The notes beneath the pieces were generated by a model that saw only the letters and a list, made by a program, of their open reading frames with translations, was not told the DNA's origin and ran no database searches. A stretch of DNA of 31,636 nt from a virus. This document shows positions 12,535 through 21,801 of this stretch, piece after piece. Position 1 is the stretch's first letter, and every line of letters starts with the position of its first letter. The position numbers and the translations under genes were made by a program. Location of the stretch: positions 1-31,636 of the IMG/VR virus record IMGVR_UViG_3300042260_000866, one strand, 5' to 3'.

Positions 12535-15083
12535 CAGGCAACCTCATCGGCATAGATACGAAGCTGGGTGACGATCGGCGTGTAAGAGGCGTCCTTCGTG
12601 GTCAGATAGGCCCGTGCCTGAACGCCCCGCGCCTCGATTTCATGTGTGTCCAACCGCCCCCAGGGGCCCCAATTCGGCGCGCCGTTTGGATCGTCATCGG
12701 TCTCGCGCATCTCGAACAGCACATCGATTTCTGCACCGACCGAGCCGTCGAAATCCTCCCAGGCGTCGATAAGGGCCGTGCGGGCATCCACGCTGTCATT
12801 CAGGGCCAATGCCGCGACGCCAATGTCAGAACGCAGACGCACGCGTTTGACGGCACCAAGATCGAGCCCAGCGCCAAACTCGTAGAGGCCCTGCAAGGCG
12901 GTGACTTGTGTCACGCCGGCCCCATTCGTGGCCGTCGGCAGTTGAAGGTTTCCACTGGAAACCACCAAGTTAGTCTTGGTGCCGGGGAAGGTAGAATCCG
13001 CCTGCAAAAATCCCAGCAATGAGAAGGCGATGACCTGCGCGCCTTTGGTCGATACGCGGGTTTCTGGCCCAGCGCGGCCCCCACTGTCCTCGGCGCGCAA
13101 CAAGTAGGTACCAGGTTTCAGCGGAACGACGGCAATCGCCTCGCTGCCGGAAACGCGATCCATCGAATAGCTATCAGCCCAAGTCGCCTCGGCTTCTTTG
13201 GAATGGCGGATAACAATGTTGCCGCCCACACGCACATCCGGATCGGCCGCACGGGTCCACTTCAAGATGGCCAGGCCACCCGCCGTTTGCACGGTTACGC
13301 CCTGCAATTGCGCCGGTGGGGCGGTCAACCCTACCACCTCCACTGAGGATTGACGCCAAGCAGATGAGACGCCCAGCACCGATACCGCTTTCACCCGGAA
13401 ATCCCAATTGCCGGGGGCGATGTCGCGGATCTCAAAGGTGGTGCCGTCAGTGCGCCCGTAGTCCTTCCAGGTGGCATCGGTTGCGAGTTTTGCCTCCAAC
13501 CGATAGTCGGCGATGAAGCCGGAAGGGGCAGCGGCCCAATTCACCCGTGCCAAAACTTTCAGGCCGCCGCCATCGCGGGTCACATAAAGGTCTTCAGTAA
13601 CTTCAGGTTCGCCAGGTGGTGGAACATCGAAGGCAGACGGCAACATGGTGCGCGGGGCTGCCGCATAGATTTGTTCTTCAGAAGCGGCCCAGTCGTAGAT
13701 CAGCGGTGAGGTTTCGCGCAGCAACAACTCAGGAAGCAGCAATGCACCATCCCCGGCGGCTGCGATGTCCAAGCTTACCCCATGAACCTCAAACGGCTTT
13801 TCGGCAAAACCCCAGCGGTCATATGATAGGGTGATGGTGTCACCAACCGTGGCGCGCCAGGCGGCCAGTTTGCCAGAAAGACGCACCGACATTTGCCGAC
13901 GCACCCGTTCCAGTTCAATCTTGGCAAGCCTTTGCGCCATGGTCGCAGAAATCGTAAAGGGTAGCGATATGTCGCTCCATTTGCGTTCGCCCCCATCCTC
14001 GGCAAGATAGACATCACTGGCGACAGCGGGAAAATCGTCGGGTTGCCAGTCATTGTCCGGGCTGACGAACTGGCCGCGAACGCCGTTGAAATTCGATGAC
14101 ATTGTCACCCGCGTGGCGAGCGTCATGCCGCCCACACGAACATCGTCAGAGGTAAGCGACACGGTGGCCGCGCGCCAAGCCCCGGCATGGATGCGCCAGG
14201 TCCCGGCTGAGTAGGCGCAGCGCCCGGCAAAAGCCGATAGCATCCCCTCGATAATGGTCTTGGGGGCCTCCGAGAGCGAGATCACGCCATTGCAGCTATA
14301 GCGCGGTTCGGTTCCGCCTGTGCGGAGGTTGACGGTTTCGTCACAAATGTTGGCTGCCTCAACCAGGCTGAGGCTGTCGATCCCATCGATACCGCCGGTG
14401 CTGGCACCGACACCCCAAAGCGGGTTTGCCATGAAATCAGCAAGGCAAAGGGCTGCGTTTTCTGAGTAGCCAAAGGTTGCCGTGCGTGGGTCATAGATGT
14501 CGTTCTTGCCCTCGATGTCGACGGTGATATTGGGGATACCGCCTGGAAACGCATCCTGGTCGTAGGTCAGCCGTAGCCTAATTGCCGCACATCCGCGTAA
14601 CCGATGAGCCTCTGTCCATTTATCCGGTAGAGCCGAGCGAAGTCCGGGAAAGGGCGTTTGGCTGGGGCTGCCCAAGGCCTTCTCGATGGTGACCTTTCCT
14701 GCCCATCGTCCTTGCGCTACGCCGACCGCATTCACCGCCACCTCGGACTCAAAGTATATAGCCCCGATGGATTTCACCTGATGCGCGGCCAGCACCACGA
14801 CCAAATCCAGATCTCGGTTATCTGCCCCCGATGAGTGTAAGAATACGATCACGCCGCCTTTGCGCGCCCGGCCATAGACCAGATCGCGGGGCATGACAGG
14901 CTCGCGCACCGTGACGTTTCTGGCCTGCATTTGCACTTTCGGCTTCGGCATTAATGCGGAAGCTGCTGCCGAAATCAAAAGCGTTCCGCCAATCCGCAGA
15001 AGGGCTGCCCCAATGCCACCCGCTGCCAATGTCGCACCTACCCATCCCGCAACTGCGGTGACGGCTGTGACAATGAACGGCAT
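12534..15083 (-). CDS. Tail tip/host specificity protein (lambda gpJ-like)
   Basis: 849 residues. The N-terminal 45 residues are hydrophobic and Gly/Ala-rich. A conserved tip region follows (VREPVMPRDLVYGRARKGG, ENAALCLADFMANPLWGVGA, GVRGQFVSPDNDWQPDDFP), the putative phage tail (PF13550-like) core, then two fibronectin-III-like stretches (about 490-670: VKAVSVLGVSSAW, LRAEDSGGRAGPETRV), and a beta-rich C-terminus (WEDFDGSVGAEIDVLFEMR). The protein forms the tail tip that contacts the receptor and carries the fibres. Position after the K-like gene and before the fibres is as in lambda. Shorter than lambda J (about 1130 residues). Confidence 0.9.
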   Translation of the reverse strand: MPFIVTAVTAVAGWVGATLAAGGIGAALLRIGGTLLISAAASALMPKPKVQMQARNVTVREPVMPRDLVYGRARKGGVIVFLHSSGADNRDLDLVVVLAAHQVKSIGAIYFESEVAVNAVGVAQGRWAGKVTIEKALGSPSQTPFPGLRSALPDKWTEAHRLRGCAAIRLRLTYDQDAFPGGIPNITVDIEGKNDIYDPRTATFGYSENAALCLADFMANPLWGVGASTGGIDGIDSLSLVEAANICDETVNLRTGGTEPRYSCNGVISLSEAPKTIIEGMLSAFAGRCAYSAGTWRIHAGAWRAATVSLTSDDVRVGGMTLATRVTMSSNFNGVRGQFVSPDNDWQPDDFPAVASDVYLAEDGGERKWSDISLPFTISATMAQRLAKIELERVRRQMSVRLSGKLAAWRATVGDTITLSYDRWGFAEKPFEVHGVSLDIAAAGDGALLLPELLLRETSPLIYDWAASEEQIYAAAPRTMLPSAFDVPPPGEPEVTEDLYVTRDGGGLKVLARVNWAAAPSGFIADYRLEAKLATDATWKDYGRTDGTTFEIRDIAPGNWDFRVKAVSVLGVSSAWRQSSVEVVGLTAPPAQLQGVTVQTAGGLAILKWTRAADPDVRVGGNIVIRHSKEAEATWADSYSMDRVSGSEAIAVVPLKPGTYLLRAEDSGGRAGPETRVSTKGAQVIAFSLLGFLQADSTFPGTKTNLVVSSGNLQLPTATNGAGVTQVTALQGLYEFGAGLDLGAVKRVRLRSDIGVAALALNDSVDARTALIDAWEDFDGSVGAEIDVLFEMRETDDDPNGAPNWGPWGRLDTHEIEARGVQARAYLTTKDASYTPIVTQLRIYADEVA

Positions 15084-15100
15084 TTGATTTCAGCTCCGGT

Positions 15101-15508
15101 TCAAATCGCCCAGGCAAGGCGGCAAGAGGTTAGAGGGGCAGACACAAGACCGATCGGCGCCATGCCAACAGCGTGCGCGCCACCGCAGATGCCAAACCCC
15201 AGCCCCGTATTGGTAAGAACAATGTCCCCGCGCTTTGCGCGCAGGACGTTTTCAAGGGGGACACCAAGCAGGGCGTGGCCCATGCTTTCCAGCGAGGACC
15301 ACCCCAGTTTGCGCATGATCCGTGTGCCACCCAGCGCCGTCGTATACCGACCCCGCCAGAGCGCAGCGATGTCCTCACCCGCGGTCAAAAGTGTGCGGGT
15401 TTCAAACGCAAAGGTTGGGCAATCGCGCTGTCCCCATGCGAACGCAGAATGTCGCGCGCCCTCAAGCGCCTCCGCGAGGAGACGTTCCCATCCTTCAATT
15501 CTTGACAT
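15101..15508 (-). CDS. NlpC/P60-like tail assembly protein (lambda gpK position, DUF6950-like)
   Basis: 135 residues from the ATG at 15506-15508, one base after the preceding stop; a longer frame upstream lies inside the preceding gene and was discarded. Features of the DUF6950/NlpC-like phage family are visible: WGQRDCPTFAFE with Cys30, AKRGDIVLTN and GLGFGICGGAHAVG, with His112 as possible partner. In phages of this group such proteins sit at the tail tip and may open peptidoglycan locally during entry. Confidence 0.75.
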   Translation of the reverse strand: MSRIEGWERLLAEALEGARHSAFAWGQRDCPTFAFETRTLLTAGEDIAALWRGRYTTALGGTRIMRKLGWSSLESMGHALLGVPLENVLRAKRGDIVLTNTGLGFGICGGAHAVGMAPIGLVSAPLTSCRLAWAI

Positions 15509-15509
15509 C

Positions 15510-16067
15510 TTAGCCGCGGCCCCACGGAATTTCGCGATCCTGGATCGCGGTGACATATTCAAAAGCAAGATCACCTGGATAAAGCACCTGCTGACTTTCA
15601 TGCGTGTAGCGCCAGGTGCGCGGTACGGTCAGATCGATCAGGCGGCTTTCATAACTGATGGTGATGGTGCAGGTGTCGGCATCCTCGGTGATTTCCGGCA
15701 CATCAAGGCGACCAGAAAACGCCTGCACCGGATCTGCGATGAGGGCGCCCGCCTCTGACATGAGCCCGATCCAAATCCGCCCCGGCATGCCCTGGCGCGC
15801 CTCATCGATGGCGACTTGCACCAGATCAAGCGGCACACCAGAGAGTGAAAGTGTTGTGCCGCCGGCCACGACCTCGCGGGTTTCGTCAATTGCGCCCATG
15901 CCGAGAAGGGCGCCGGCACCCGCCCAAATTCGCTCATTCCAAACCAAATCGCCCAGACCTGACCAGATACGCACCATGCCGGTGGCAAATTGCCCCTCGA
16001 ACAAGATGACGGGCTGCAAGTTCTGCTCGGCCAGGGCATTTGCGAAAGCGGTGGAAAAGTCTCGCAT
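15510..16067 (-). CDS. Minor tail protein (lambda gpL position, DUF2163-like)
   Basis: 185 residues. Tail-hub type features: an N-terminal FANALAEQNLQPVILFEGQF segment, an interior WIGLMSEAGALIADPVQAFSGR and ITISYESRLIDLTVPRTWRY near the C-terminus, as in DUF2163 hub proteins of GTA and related phages. The start overlaps the stop of the M-position gene (TGATG), and the K-like gene follows immediately. Confidence 0.7.
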   Translation of the reverse strand: MRDFSTAFANALAEQNLQPVILFEGQFATGMVRIWSGLGDLVWNERIWAGAGALLGMGAIDETREVVAGGTTLSLSGVPLDLVQVAIDEARQGMPGRIWIGLMSEAGALIADPVQAFSGRLDVPEITEDADTCTITISYESRLIDLTVPRTWRYTHESQQVLYPGDLAFEYVTAIQDREIPWGRG

Positions 16068-16648
16068 CAGAGGGCCTCGCGGGCAGAAATCGTGAAGCGG
16101 TGCAGATCGGCGCCGCTAATCACCGTCGGCACCGGCGCGGTGAGGCGCAAGAGGGCCGCGGGGCGATCCAACCCAATCAGCGTTCCGATTTGAACGGCAC
16201 TCCGCAAGGCCGGAACAAATCGCAGGACGGCTTCGCTGCCGACCGGTGTGACGTCCTCGGTGATTTGGTAGAGCCGGGTGTTTGCATCGTTGCCCAGTTG
16301 AAAGAACTCGCCCGCGCGCAGTCCGAGATCCCACCCGGCGGTGGCCAGGCTGTTGCCCAATATGCTGGCTTGGGTAACATAGGGATTGCCAACGCTAGGC
16401 GGGATCTCGATCGAAGGGTCGCGAAACAAAAAACGACCGCGCGCGCCGCCGAGTGCGGCAAAGAATGCCGAGAGCTTGCGGGCATTGGCCCCTTGGGTGA
16501 CGGCCATTTCAAACTGAAACTCCCACCACTCGGCCCCCCAATACTGGACTTGCTGGGTTCCGGTAAACGGAGATGTCGAAACGGCGGTCGAGGTCATCAA
16601 ACGACGTTCAACAGAACGTACCAGATTGACCGGGAGTTCAGCGATCAT
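16067..16648 (-). CDS. Minor tail protein (lambda gpM position, distal tail-like)
   Basis: 193 residues, beta-rich, with WWEFQFEMAVTQGANARKLS and FFAALGGARGRFLFRDPS, which read like distal tail or DUF2460-type tail proteins linking the tube to the tip. The start overlaps the tape measure stop (ATGA). Identified by position and pattern rather than by a strong motif. Confidence 0.65.
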   Translation of the reverse strand: MIAELPVNLVRSVERRLMTSTAVSTSPFTGTQQVQYWGAEWWEFQFEMAVTQGANARKLSAFFAALGGARGRFLFRDPSIEIPPSVGNPYVTQASILGNSLATAGWDLGLRAGEFFQLGNDANTRLYQITEDVTPVGSEAVLRFVPALRSAVQIGTLIGLDRPAALLRLTAPVPTVISGADLHRFTISAREAL

Positions 16649-19122
16649 AGGGCATGACCTCGGCGCCGCCCATCTGCGACGGCCTGTTTTGCAATGCGCT
16701 CGATTTGTGGGATGGCGGCGCGCAACTTTGCATCAATTTGCTCCGCCACGCCCATCTGCGCGCCCCGCGCATCGATCGCAATGCTTACGCCGGGCGCCCC
16801 CTTGGTGTCATCCCCCTGTGCCACGTGGCGGCGCGAAAGCACCCGCTCGCCCCGTTGCAAGATGGCGGGCACCTCATCAGGTTTCAGTCCGGCCCAACCG
16901 CCGGCATGCATGCGCGGCGCATCTGCAAAGGCCAAAGTTGGGACTGCGCGACTGGGCCCGCCCGCCCCGACAAGACCGCCTGCGTGCAAAATACTGGCCG
17001 TGCTGCCTGGGGCGGGTCCCATAAACAGCGACAATGCGTTCGCAATCGGCCCGAGAACGGCGCGCTTGAACGATAGCACCGCAAGATCGGCCAACATCGA
17101 CGAGACCAGCGACTTAAAGTCAAACTTGCCGGTGGTTACGAACTGCCGAAAGGCGCTTTCGGCCGAATTGAAGGCGTCGACCAAGGTGCTGCCCAAACCC
17201 TTGCCCCAGTTCATCGCCTCCTTGCTGTAATCTGCCAATGTCTGTGCAACGGCCGCCCAACCGGCTTTGGCCTCATCAGCGGCAGCTTTGGTCTTTGCAC
17301 CTGCGCCCTTGGCCGCGGCTCCTGCCGTATTAAGGCCATTCGCCAAATTGGCTGCCGCATCGCTGGCATCGGCAAGCGCTTCTTCACCGGTCGCGCCTGC
17401 CCCCGTTATTGCGGCCTTCAGCGCTTCCCAGGCTGTCATTGGGCGCGATGCCGCATCTGATAACATTCCCGCAGCTTCACCATATGCGCCGGATCGGGAT
17501 CGCGCCTCCGCGGCCATGCCCCCAAAAAGGTTTGGGGGCTCGATGTAGGTTTTCCCCAAGGCGTCGTTAAAGGCTTTTCCCGCGGCTGCGCCAGCCTCTG
17601 CTGCAGCGCCTTGGAATGGATTGTCGATCCCGCCGAGATTCACCCCCTGCAAAGACCCAATACTGATCCCGCCTTCCCCGGTTGCCCATTCTGGAAGGAG
17701 GGCAAGCGCAGCGTTAAGGCCCTCGATGAAGATGTTGATCCGGGAAACAACGGCGTTCAGCATCGACTCTACGCCATCAATCAAGCCGTTTGCCGCTTGA
17801 TATGCAAAGTCGCCGATGGCTTGTGGCAGGGCCCCCCAGATGGCCTTCACCGCATCAAATGCTCCTTGGAAGATACCAACCGCGCTATTTCCCCAGTTGA
17901 CCACCGCAACCGTGGCGCCTTGCAATCCCTCATAAATGACGGCTTGTGCTGTGGCCCATCCCGCCTCAATCCGCGACCAGGCGGCGGAAGCCGCCAATGA
18001 AATGCGGTTCCAGGCCTCACCAGCCGCATCTTTCAAAAGGGCGAAGGCGGCACCAAAACCACCAGCGCCCTCGACCAGTTTTGAGAATTGGTATGCCAGC
18101 TCGCCTGCGCCAACGATCAAGGCGCCGATCCCCGTGCGGATCAACGCCGCCCGCAGGAGGACCAAGGCCGTGGCCAGGCCTTGCACTGAAAGTGCCGCTG
18201 CAGCCAATCCCACCACCCAGCGTCCAGCCATGAACGCGGCAAATGTGCCGGCATAAATGGCAAGCCGCTCCATGTTGCCGAGTAGCAGGGATAAGGCACG
18301 ATTGATAACGCCTCCGGCGGAGGCGGCCGCCACGAAAGCATTTGCCAGCGCTTCAATCGAAGGCGCTAGGGCCGCGGCAATCTGGTTGCGCATACCCTCA
18401 AACACTTGCTCGACACCAACCAATGCCACCTGTGTTCGCCGCATCGCTGCGATGGCTTTCTGGTCCAAAACCGCCCCCAGCCCTGTCGCGCGGTCACCAA
18501 GCGCCTGCATCGCAACCCCATTGTTGCGCAACAATGGCAGCAAAAGCGTGGCATCAGAGGCCATCGCCTCCATGTAAAACGTCATATCCTGCTGACTGGC
18601 GCCTGCTTTTTCCAAGGAACTGACGTAGAGCTGCAGCGCCTCGGGGCCGGAAAGCTGTGCGAACTGAGCGGCGGTGACCCCCACGCGGGGGGCAATGTTT
18701 TCAAAGAAGTCCTTCATTGGGCCGCCGCCGGTCTGGATGAAATCACCAACCCGATCGTTCACGTCCTTCAGGATATCGGCCAGCTTTTCTTGCTCGATCC
18801 CAACGGTTTTTGCCCCTGCCGCCCAGCGCTGCAGGGCCTGCGGCGTCGCGTTTGAGACCTGGGCAAGATAAGTGATTTCATTGGCCGACCGAACGGTTGC
18901 CGCGGTAATCGCAGCCCCCGCGGCAACCATTGTCGAAGCGATTGCCCCCGCGGCAATTCCAGCCTTTCGTGCAAAGCCTGACAGCCTGGCATTGGCAAGT
19001 TCCACCTCGCGCGAAAGTCGCCCCAAGCCGCGGTTTCCTGCCTCCCCGATACCCTCAAGCTCCGCCTTGACTTGTTTTCCCCCAACGGCCGCGAGCCGTA
19101 CAAAAACACGCTTAGTCGTCAT
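16645..19122 (-). CDS. Tape measure protein (lambda gpH-like)
   Basis: 825 residues from ATG at 19120-19122 with GGAGGG 5 nt upstream; a 32-residue upstream extension lies over the chaperone gene and was discarded. N-terminal helical region (MTTKRVFVRLAAVGGKQVKA), Gly/Ala-rich hydrophobic segments in the middle (MAGRWVVGLAAAALSVQGLA, GALIVGAGELAY), long helical stretches and a C-terminal segment with DGRRRGHAL. At roughly 0.15 nm per residue the tail would be about 120 nm. It sits directly after the chaperone gene, overlapping its frameshift product by 11 bp. Confidence 0.92.
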   Translation of the reverse strand: MTTKRVFVRLAAVGGKQVKAELEGIGEAGNRGLGRLSREVELANARLSGFARKAGIAAGAIASTMVAAGAAITAATVRSANEITYLAQVSNATPQALQRWAAGAKTVGIEQEKLADILKDVNDRVGDFIQTGGGPMKDFFENIAPRVGVTAAQFAQLSGPEALQLYVSSLEKAGASQQDMTFYMEAMASDATLLLPLLRNNGVAMQALGDRATGLGAVLDQKAIAAMRRTQVALVGVEQVFEGMRNQIAAALAPSIEALANAFVAAASAGGVINRALSLLLGNMERLAIYAGTFAAFMAGRWVVGLAAAALSVQGLATALVLLRAALIRTGIGALIVGAGELAYQFSKLVEGAGGFGAAFALLKDAAGEAWNRISLAASAAWSRIEAGWATAQAVIYEGLQGATVAVVNWGNSAVGIFQGAFDAVKAIWGALPQAIGDFAYQAANGLIDGVESMLNAVVSRINIFIEGLNAALALLPEWATGEGGISIGSLQGVNLGGIDNPFQGAAAEAGAAAGKAFNDALGKTYIEPPNLFGGMAAEARSRSGAYGEAAGMLSDAASRPMTAWEALKAAITGAGATGEEALADASDAAANLANGLNTAGAAAKGAGAKTKAAADEAKAGWAAVAQTLADYSKEAMNWGKGLGSTLVDAFNSAESAFRQFVTTGKFDFKSLVSSMLADLAVLSFKRAVLGPIANALSLFMGPAPGSTASILHAGGLVGAGGPSRAVPTLAFADAPRMHAGGWAGLKPDEVPAILQRGERVLSRRHVAQGDDTKGAPGVSIAIDARGAQMGVAEQIDAKLRAAIPQIERIAKQAVADGRRRGHAL

Positions 19123-19779
19123 ACTGCCCTCCAATCCGATCGTTGATTTTCCTGACCATGATGGCCTCGATTTCTGGCAAAAGCTCTGCAGCAACCAGGG
19201 CATCGATCCCCAATGCAACTGCCATCGTTATTGCCGCGCCCATGTCCCAGCCGATGATGGCTTTGCCCGAGACCCTCATCTGCCCGCCCAAGCGGCCGAC
19301 CAGATCCCAGATCTGCACACCTTCATAGCTGGCAGGCCAATGGATCCGGGATGGACATTCTGGGCAGCGACCAATGCAGGCGGCGCAATAGGTATCGCCC
19401 CCGCTGAAATGCCATTCGGCGAGGGCGGTCAGGCGTTTTTTTCCTGTTCCAAAACCAGCGCCTTCGCGACGTAAGCCGTCTGGAAGGCTTCAAAGATGGG
19501 CCAGATATCGAGGAGCGCATGTACCCCGTCTGGGCTCACCTCAATGGGCGTACCATCCGCGTCCCCGACACCTTCCCAAGCAAGGATGGCGCGGCAGCCC
19601 AGTGCTTTGGCAAAGATGAGCGCGCGATCCTCATCCGGCATGTCGCTGGCCAGTGCCACCACCTCAGGGTCATTGCGTGTGGCGACCATAAGGGCGGTTG
19701 TCAGTGGACGCAGGTGAAGCCGCACGCCAGGCGCTACATCGATCCAGCGCGCGGTTTGGGCGAGGTCAAGCTTCAGCAT
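19112..19779 (-). CDS. Tail assembly chaperone GT-type fusion made by -1 frameshift
   Basis: After the slippery A AAA AAC at 19435-19441 a -1 shift leads into a frame open to 19112, without any stop, giving about 222 residues: about 115 from the G-like part plus 107 more. The added part starts RLTALAEWHFSGGDTYCAAC, contains Cys at C-x2-C-x3-C-x2-C, then the T-like part (QIWDLVGRLGGQMR, IIGWDMGAAITMAV, ALGIDALVAAELLPEIEA). In lambda gpG and gpGT are needed in a fixed ratio to assemble the tail around the tape measure. A separate GTG start at 19316-19318 for the last part alone is possible but has no good binding site. Confidence 0.75.
19429..19779 (-). CDS. Tail assembly chaperone, G-like
   Basis: 116 residues from ATG at 19777-19779 (a TTG two codons earlier is less likely). 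The sequence LKLDLAQTARWIDVAPGVRL and AILAWEGVGDADGTPIEV is typical of small helical tail chaperones in Rhodobacterales phages. It lies between the tail tube and tape measure genes, the lambda G position. The unshifted product ends at KNA directly after the slippery site. Confidence 0.8.
   Translation of the reverse strand: MLKLDLAQTARWIDVAPGVRLHLRPLTTALMVATRNDPEVVALASDMPDEDRALIFAKALGCRAILAWEGVGDADGTPIEVSPDGVHALLDIWPIFEAFQTAYVAKALVLEQEKNA
19435..19441 (-). promoter_or_regulatory. -1 programmed frameshift slippery site A AAA AAC
   Basis: Seven minus-strand bases read gaA AAA AAC in the zero frame, an X XXY YYZ heptamer, two codons before the G-like stop. Slippage by one base joins the G frame to the T-like frame. 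A slippery site just before the stop of the gene preceding the tape measure is a conserved feature of long-tailed phages. Confidence 0.8.
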
Positions 19780-19781
19780 GA

Positions 19782-20720
19782 TCAATACCCCGCCACATCA
19801 TTGATCAACTCGACCGTGCACATCCGGCCAAGCGTTGCGTCCTTGGCTGCTTGCCAATCAAAAGTTGCCTGCACGCCCTGGGGCCCCGCGATTTCAATAC
19901 GTGGGCGCGGCAGATAAACCGAATGCGCCGTGATCGTGAGGCTTTGCCCCGAAGCAAGAGCATAGGAAAACTCCAAGGCGCAGGCCGCCCCGTTGATCGC
20001 TTGGCTCATCAGCGTGGTGTCGGCAAAGCGCACCTCGATATTGCCGGTCAATGCCGCCATGCCGGGATCAACGCCGTCGATCTTGCCATCACTACGGATC
20101 GTTTCCACCCGGTCCAGCGTGTTTGAATAAGTGATCTGGCTTGAGACGATGTTTGCGAGCGCGGCGCCATCGCGCTTGATTGCGCCGTTGAAATGGCCAA
20201 AGCGCAGCAAATCCATGACGCTTGGCGTGCCAGCGGCCGTAACGCTGGCGGGCGTTTCACCTTGGGCGATCATGCTGATCGTCGCTGTCAGCAAGCCAGA
20301 GCGCTGCATGCTGAAGGAAAACTTATCGACGACGCAGCCCGTATACATCGCAAAGCGTGGCAATTCCGGCATGCCGACCTCGACGGCAAGGCTGGGCAAG
20401 GTCCACCCTCCCGATCGGAACTCATGGGTGTAGGGGCCGCTGCCGCTTGAAATCGGTTCGCCAAATGCGCCCTTGAGCCAATAGCCAAACGCCTGGGCAT
20501 CAATCGGAACCACAACATCGCCGTCTGCCGTCAGTGCGTCTTTGATCGGGGCCAGCGGATCGCGGCCATAGCCCAGCAATTCAGAGTTCAAAAGTGGCTG
20601 TTCAGCCCCAAGCGAAGAGGTGGCAAAGGGCATCTTATGATAGCCCGTCGCCGGGGCCATGCCGTATGTGGTCTCAAAGGCGAGCGCCAGTTGCGCCCGC
20701 GCGCCTTGTGCGCGTGCCAT
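19782..20720 (-). CDS. Major tail tube protein (lambda gpV position)
   Basis: 312 residues, beta-rich. N-terminus ARAQGARAQLALAFETTYGM, internal FGYWLKGAFGEPISSGSG and TLTAD-type tube segments match the phage tail tube family (PF18906-like). C-terminal part SLTITAHSVYLPRPRIEIAG and FDWQAAKD. AAGGAT lies before the ATG. Forms the hexameric tube stacked around the tape measure; the chaperone gene starts two bases after its stop. Confidence 0.88.
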   Translation of the reverse strand: MARAQGARAQLALAFETTYGMAPATGYHKMPFATSSLGAEQPLLNSELLGYGRDPLAPIKDALTADGDVVVPIDAQAFGYWLKGAFGEPISSGSGPYTHEFRSGGWTLPSLAVEVGMPELPRFAMYTGCVVDKFSFSMQRSGLLTATISMIAQGETPASVTAAGTPSVMDLLRFGHFNGAIKRDGAALANIVSSQITYSNTLDRVETIRSDGKIDGVDPGMAALTGNIEVRFADTTLMSQAINGAACALEFSYALASGQSLTITAHSVYLPRPRIEIAGPQGVQATFDWQAAKDATLGRMCTVELINDVAGY

Positions 20721-20738
20721 GTTCGTCGATCCTTTCCA

Positions 20739-21173
20739 TCAAAGCAGCGGGTCGGAGGACCCGTAGATCAGCACCACCGGCAAGGTGGCGGCTTTCAAAC
20801 TGTCGGCGCCATCAATGGGCACCAAGAGCGGGGCAGGCGCTTCACCCAAAACGTAATCGCAAAGCCCGCCCAGTGTTCTGTCTGCCGCAATTGCAGCCCC
20901 CACAGCCGTCTTCAACACGTCGAAGGCTGCATCGCGTGACACCGGAGGGCGATCAACAACAATGTCGATCTCGGCCCGATGCTCAAAATGGTAGCTCGGC
21001 GGCGAGAGCAGCACCTCAGGTTCGCCAGGGGTGCCATCGCGCAAAATGATCAGGCCTCCTTGCGGAATACGCTCGGGCAACGTCTCGTTGCGCAGCACGC
21101 GGGCGTTTTCTGGCCGAGCGGCTTCGAGGGCCGCAAAGAGTGCCAGCAGCACGGTTTCGCTCTTGCTTGTCAT
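20739..21173 (-). CDS. Tail terminator-like protein (lambda gpU position)
   Basis: 144 residues from ATG at 21171-21173 with GAGGGG 3-8 nt upstream; a nine-residue extension lies over the preceding gene. Helical N-terminus (SKSETVLLALFAALEAARPE), strands around RAEIDIVVDRPP and helical FDVLKTAVGAAIAADRTLGG. Size and order between the Z- and V-like genes match the terminator that caps the tail tube. Confidence 0.72.
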   Translation of the reverse strand: MTSKSETVLLALFAALEAARPENARVLRNETLPERIPQGGLIILRDGTPGEPEVLLSPPSYHFEHRAEIDIVVDRPPVSRDAAFDVLKTAVGAAIAADRTLGGLCDYVLGEAPAPLLVPIDGADSLKAATLPVVLIYGSSDPLL

Positions 21174-21180
21174 GATCCCC

Positions 21181-21801
21181 TCAGCGCCAGTTTGACACAA
21201 TCAGGCCTTGTACCCGACCAGCCCAGACCTCGGCGTCGCGCGCCAGTTCAAGACGTTTTTTCAGCGACACCTGTGCCACCAGCAGGAAAATGGGCACCGT
21301 CGCGACCCCACGACCAGTTTTTGATCTGGAGGCTACGGCGCGCCCCTTGGTATTCAGCCGCGCCTCGGCCACCAGGAAACTTGGGCCGCGCCGACGGTAG
21401 ATGAACTGCAGACGCAGGCCGGTGCGTTGCTCCCAGCCGCGTGGGGTGATGCGCTTGCGCCCTATGCCCTGACTTCCGGCAGCCTCTGTCGGGATTGCCA
21501 AGTAAAAGCCGTTTTGCGATTTGATCAGCACCCCGCTGTCGAAAGCGCTGATCGGCTCGGGAGCATTGGCCCAGACCAGTGCTGCGGCATTTAAGGAATC
21601 TTGCGCAATCGGGTATTTGCGTGATTGGATTGTGCGCGCCATCTTTGGCCCAAGCCCCGCGCCGAGGATTTGCAGCCGCCAGTCGGTCTTGAGGCCCGTC
21701 GCCGCCGACGCCATCGACTGCGACACAGCCTTTTCCCCGGCAAGTACCTCTTCATGCATCTGGGCAAGCACATCGCCTGCCACCGCCACATCGATCCTCA
21801 T
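21181..21801 (-). CDS. Minor tail/neck protein (lambda gpZ position, DUF6441-like)
   Basis: 206 residues. The N-terminal half is helical (VLAQMHEEVLAGEKAVSQSM), the C-terminal half basic (GIGRKRITPRGWEQRTGLRL, FIYRRRGPSFLVAEARLNTK, VPIFLLVAQVSLKKRLE). This resembles DUF6441-type tail completion proteins; assignment rests on pattern and on the lambda gene order. The start overlaps the stop of the FII-like gene (ATGA). Confidence 0.7.
   Translation of the reverse strand: MRIDVAVAGDVLAQMHEEVLAGEKAVSQSMASAATGLKTDWRLQILGAGLGPKMARTIQSRKYPIAQDSLNAAALVWANAPEPISAFDSGVLIKSQNGFYLAIPTEAAGSQGIGRKRITPRGWEQRTGLRLQFIYRRRGPSFLVAEARLNTKGRAVASRSKTGRGVATVPIFLLVAQVSLKKRLELARDAEVWAGRVQGLIVSNWR

Noticed and set aside
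19112-19318. Independent small gene starting at GTG 19318
   Set aside because: The frame is open far upstream and joins the G-like gene exactly at a -1 slippery heptamer, so a frameshift product is the better explanation.
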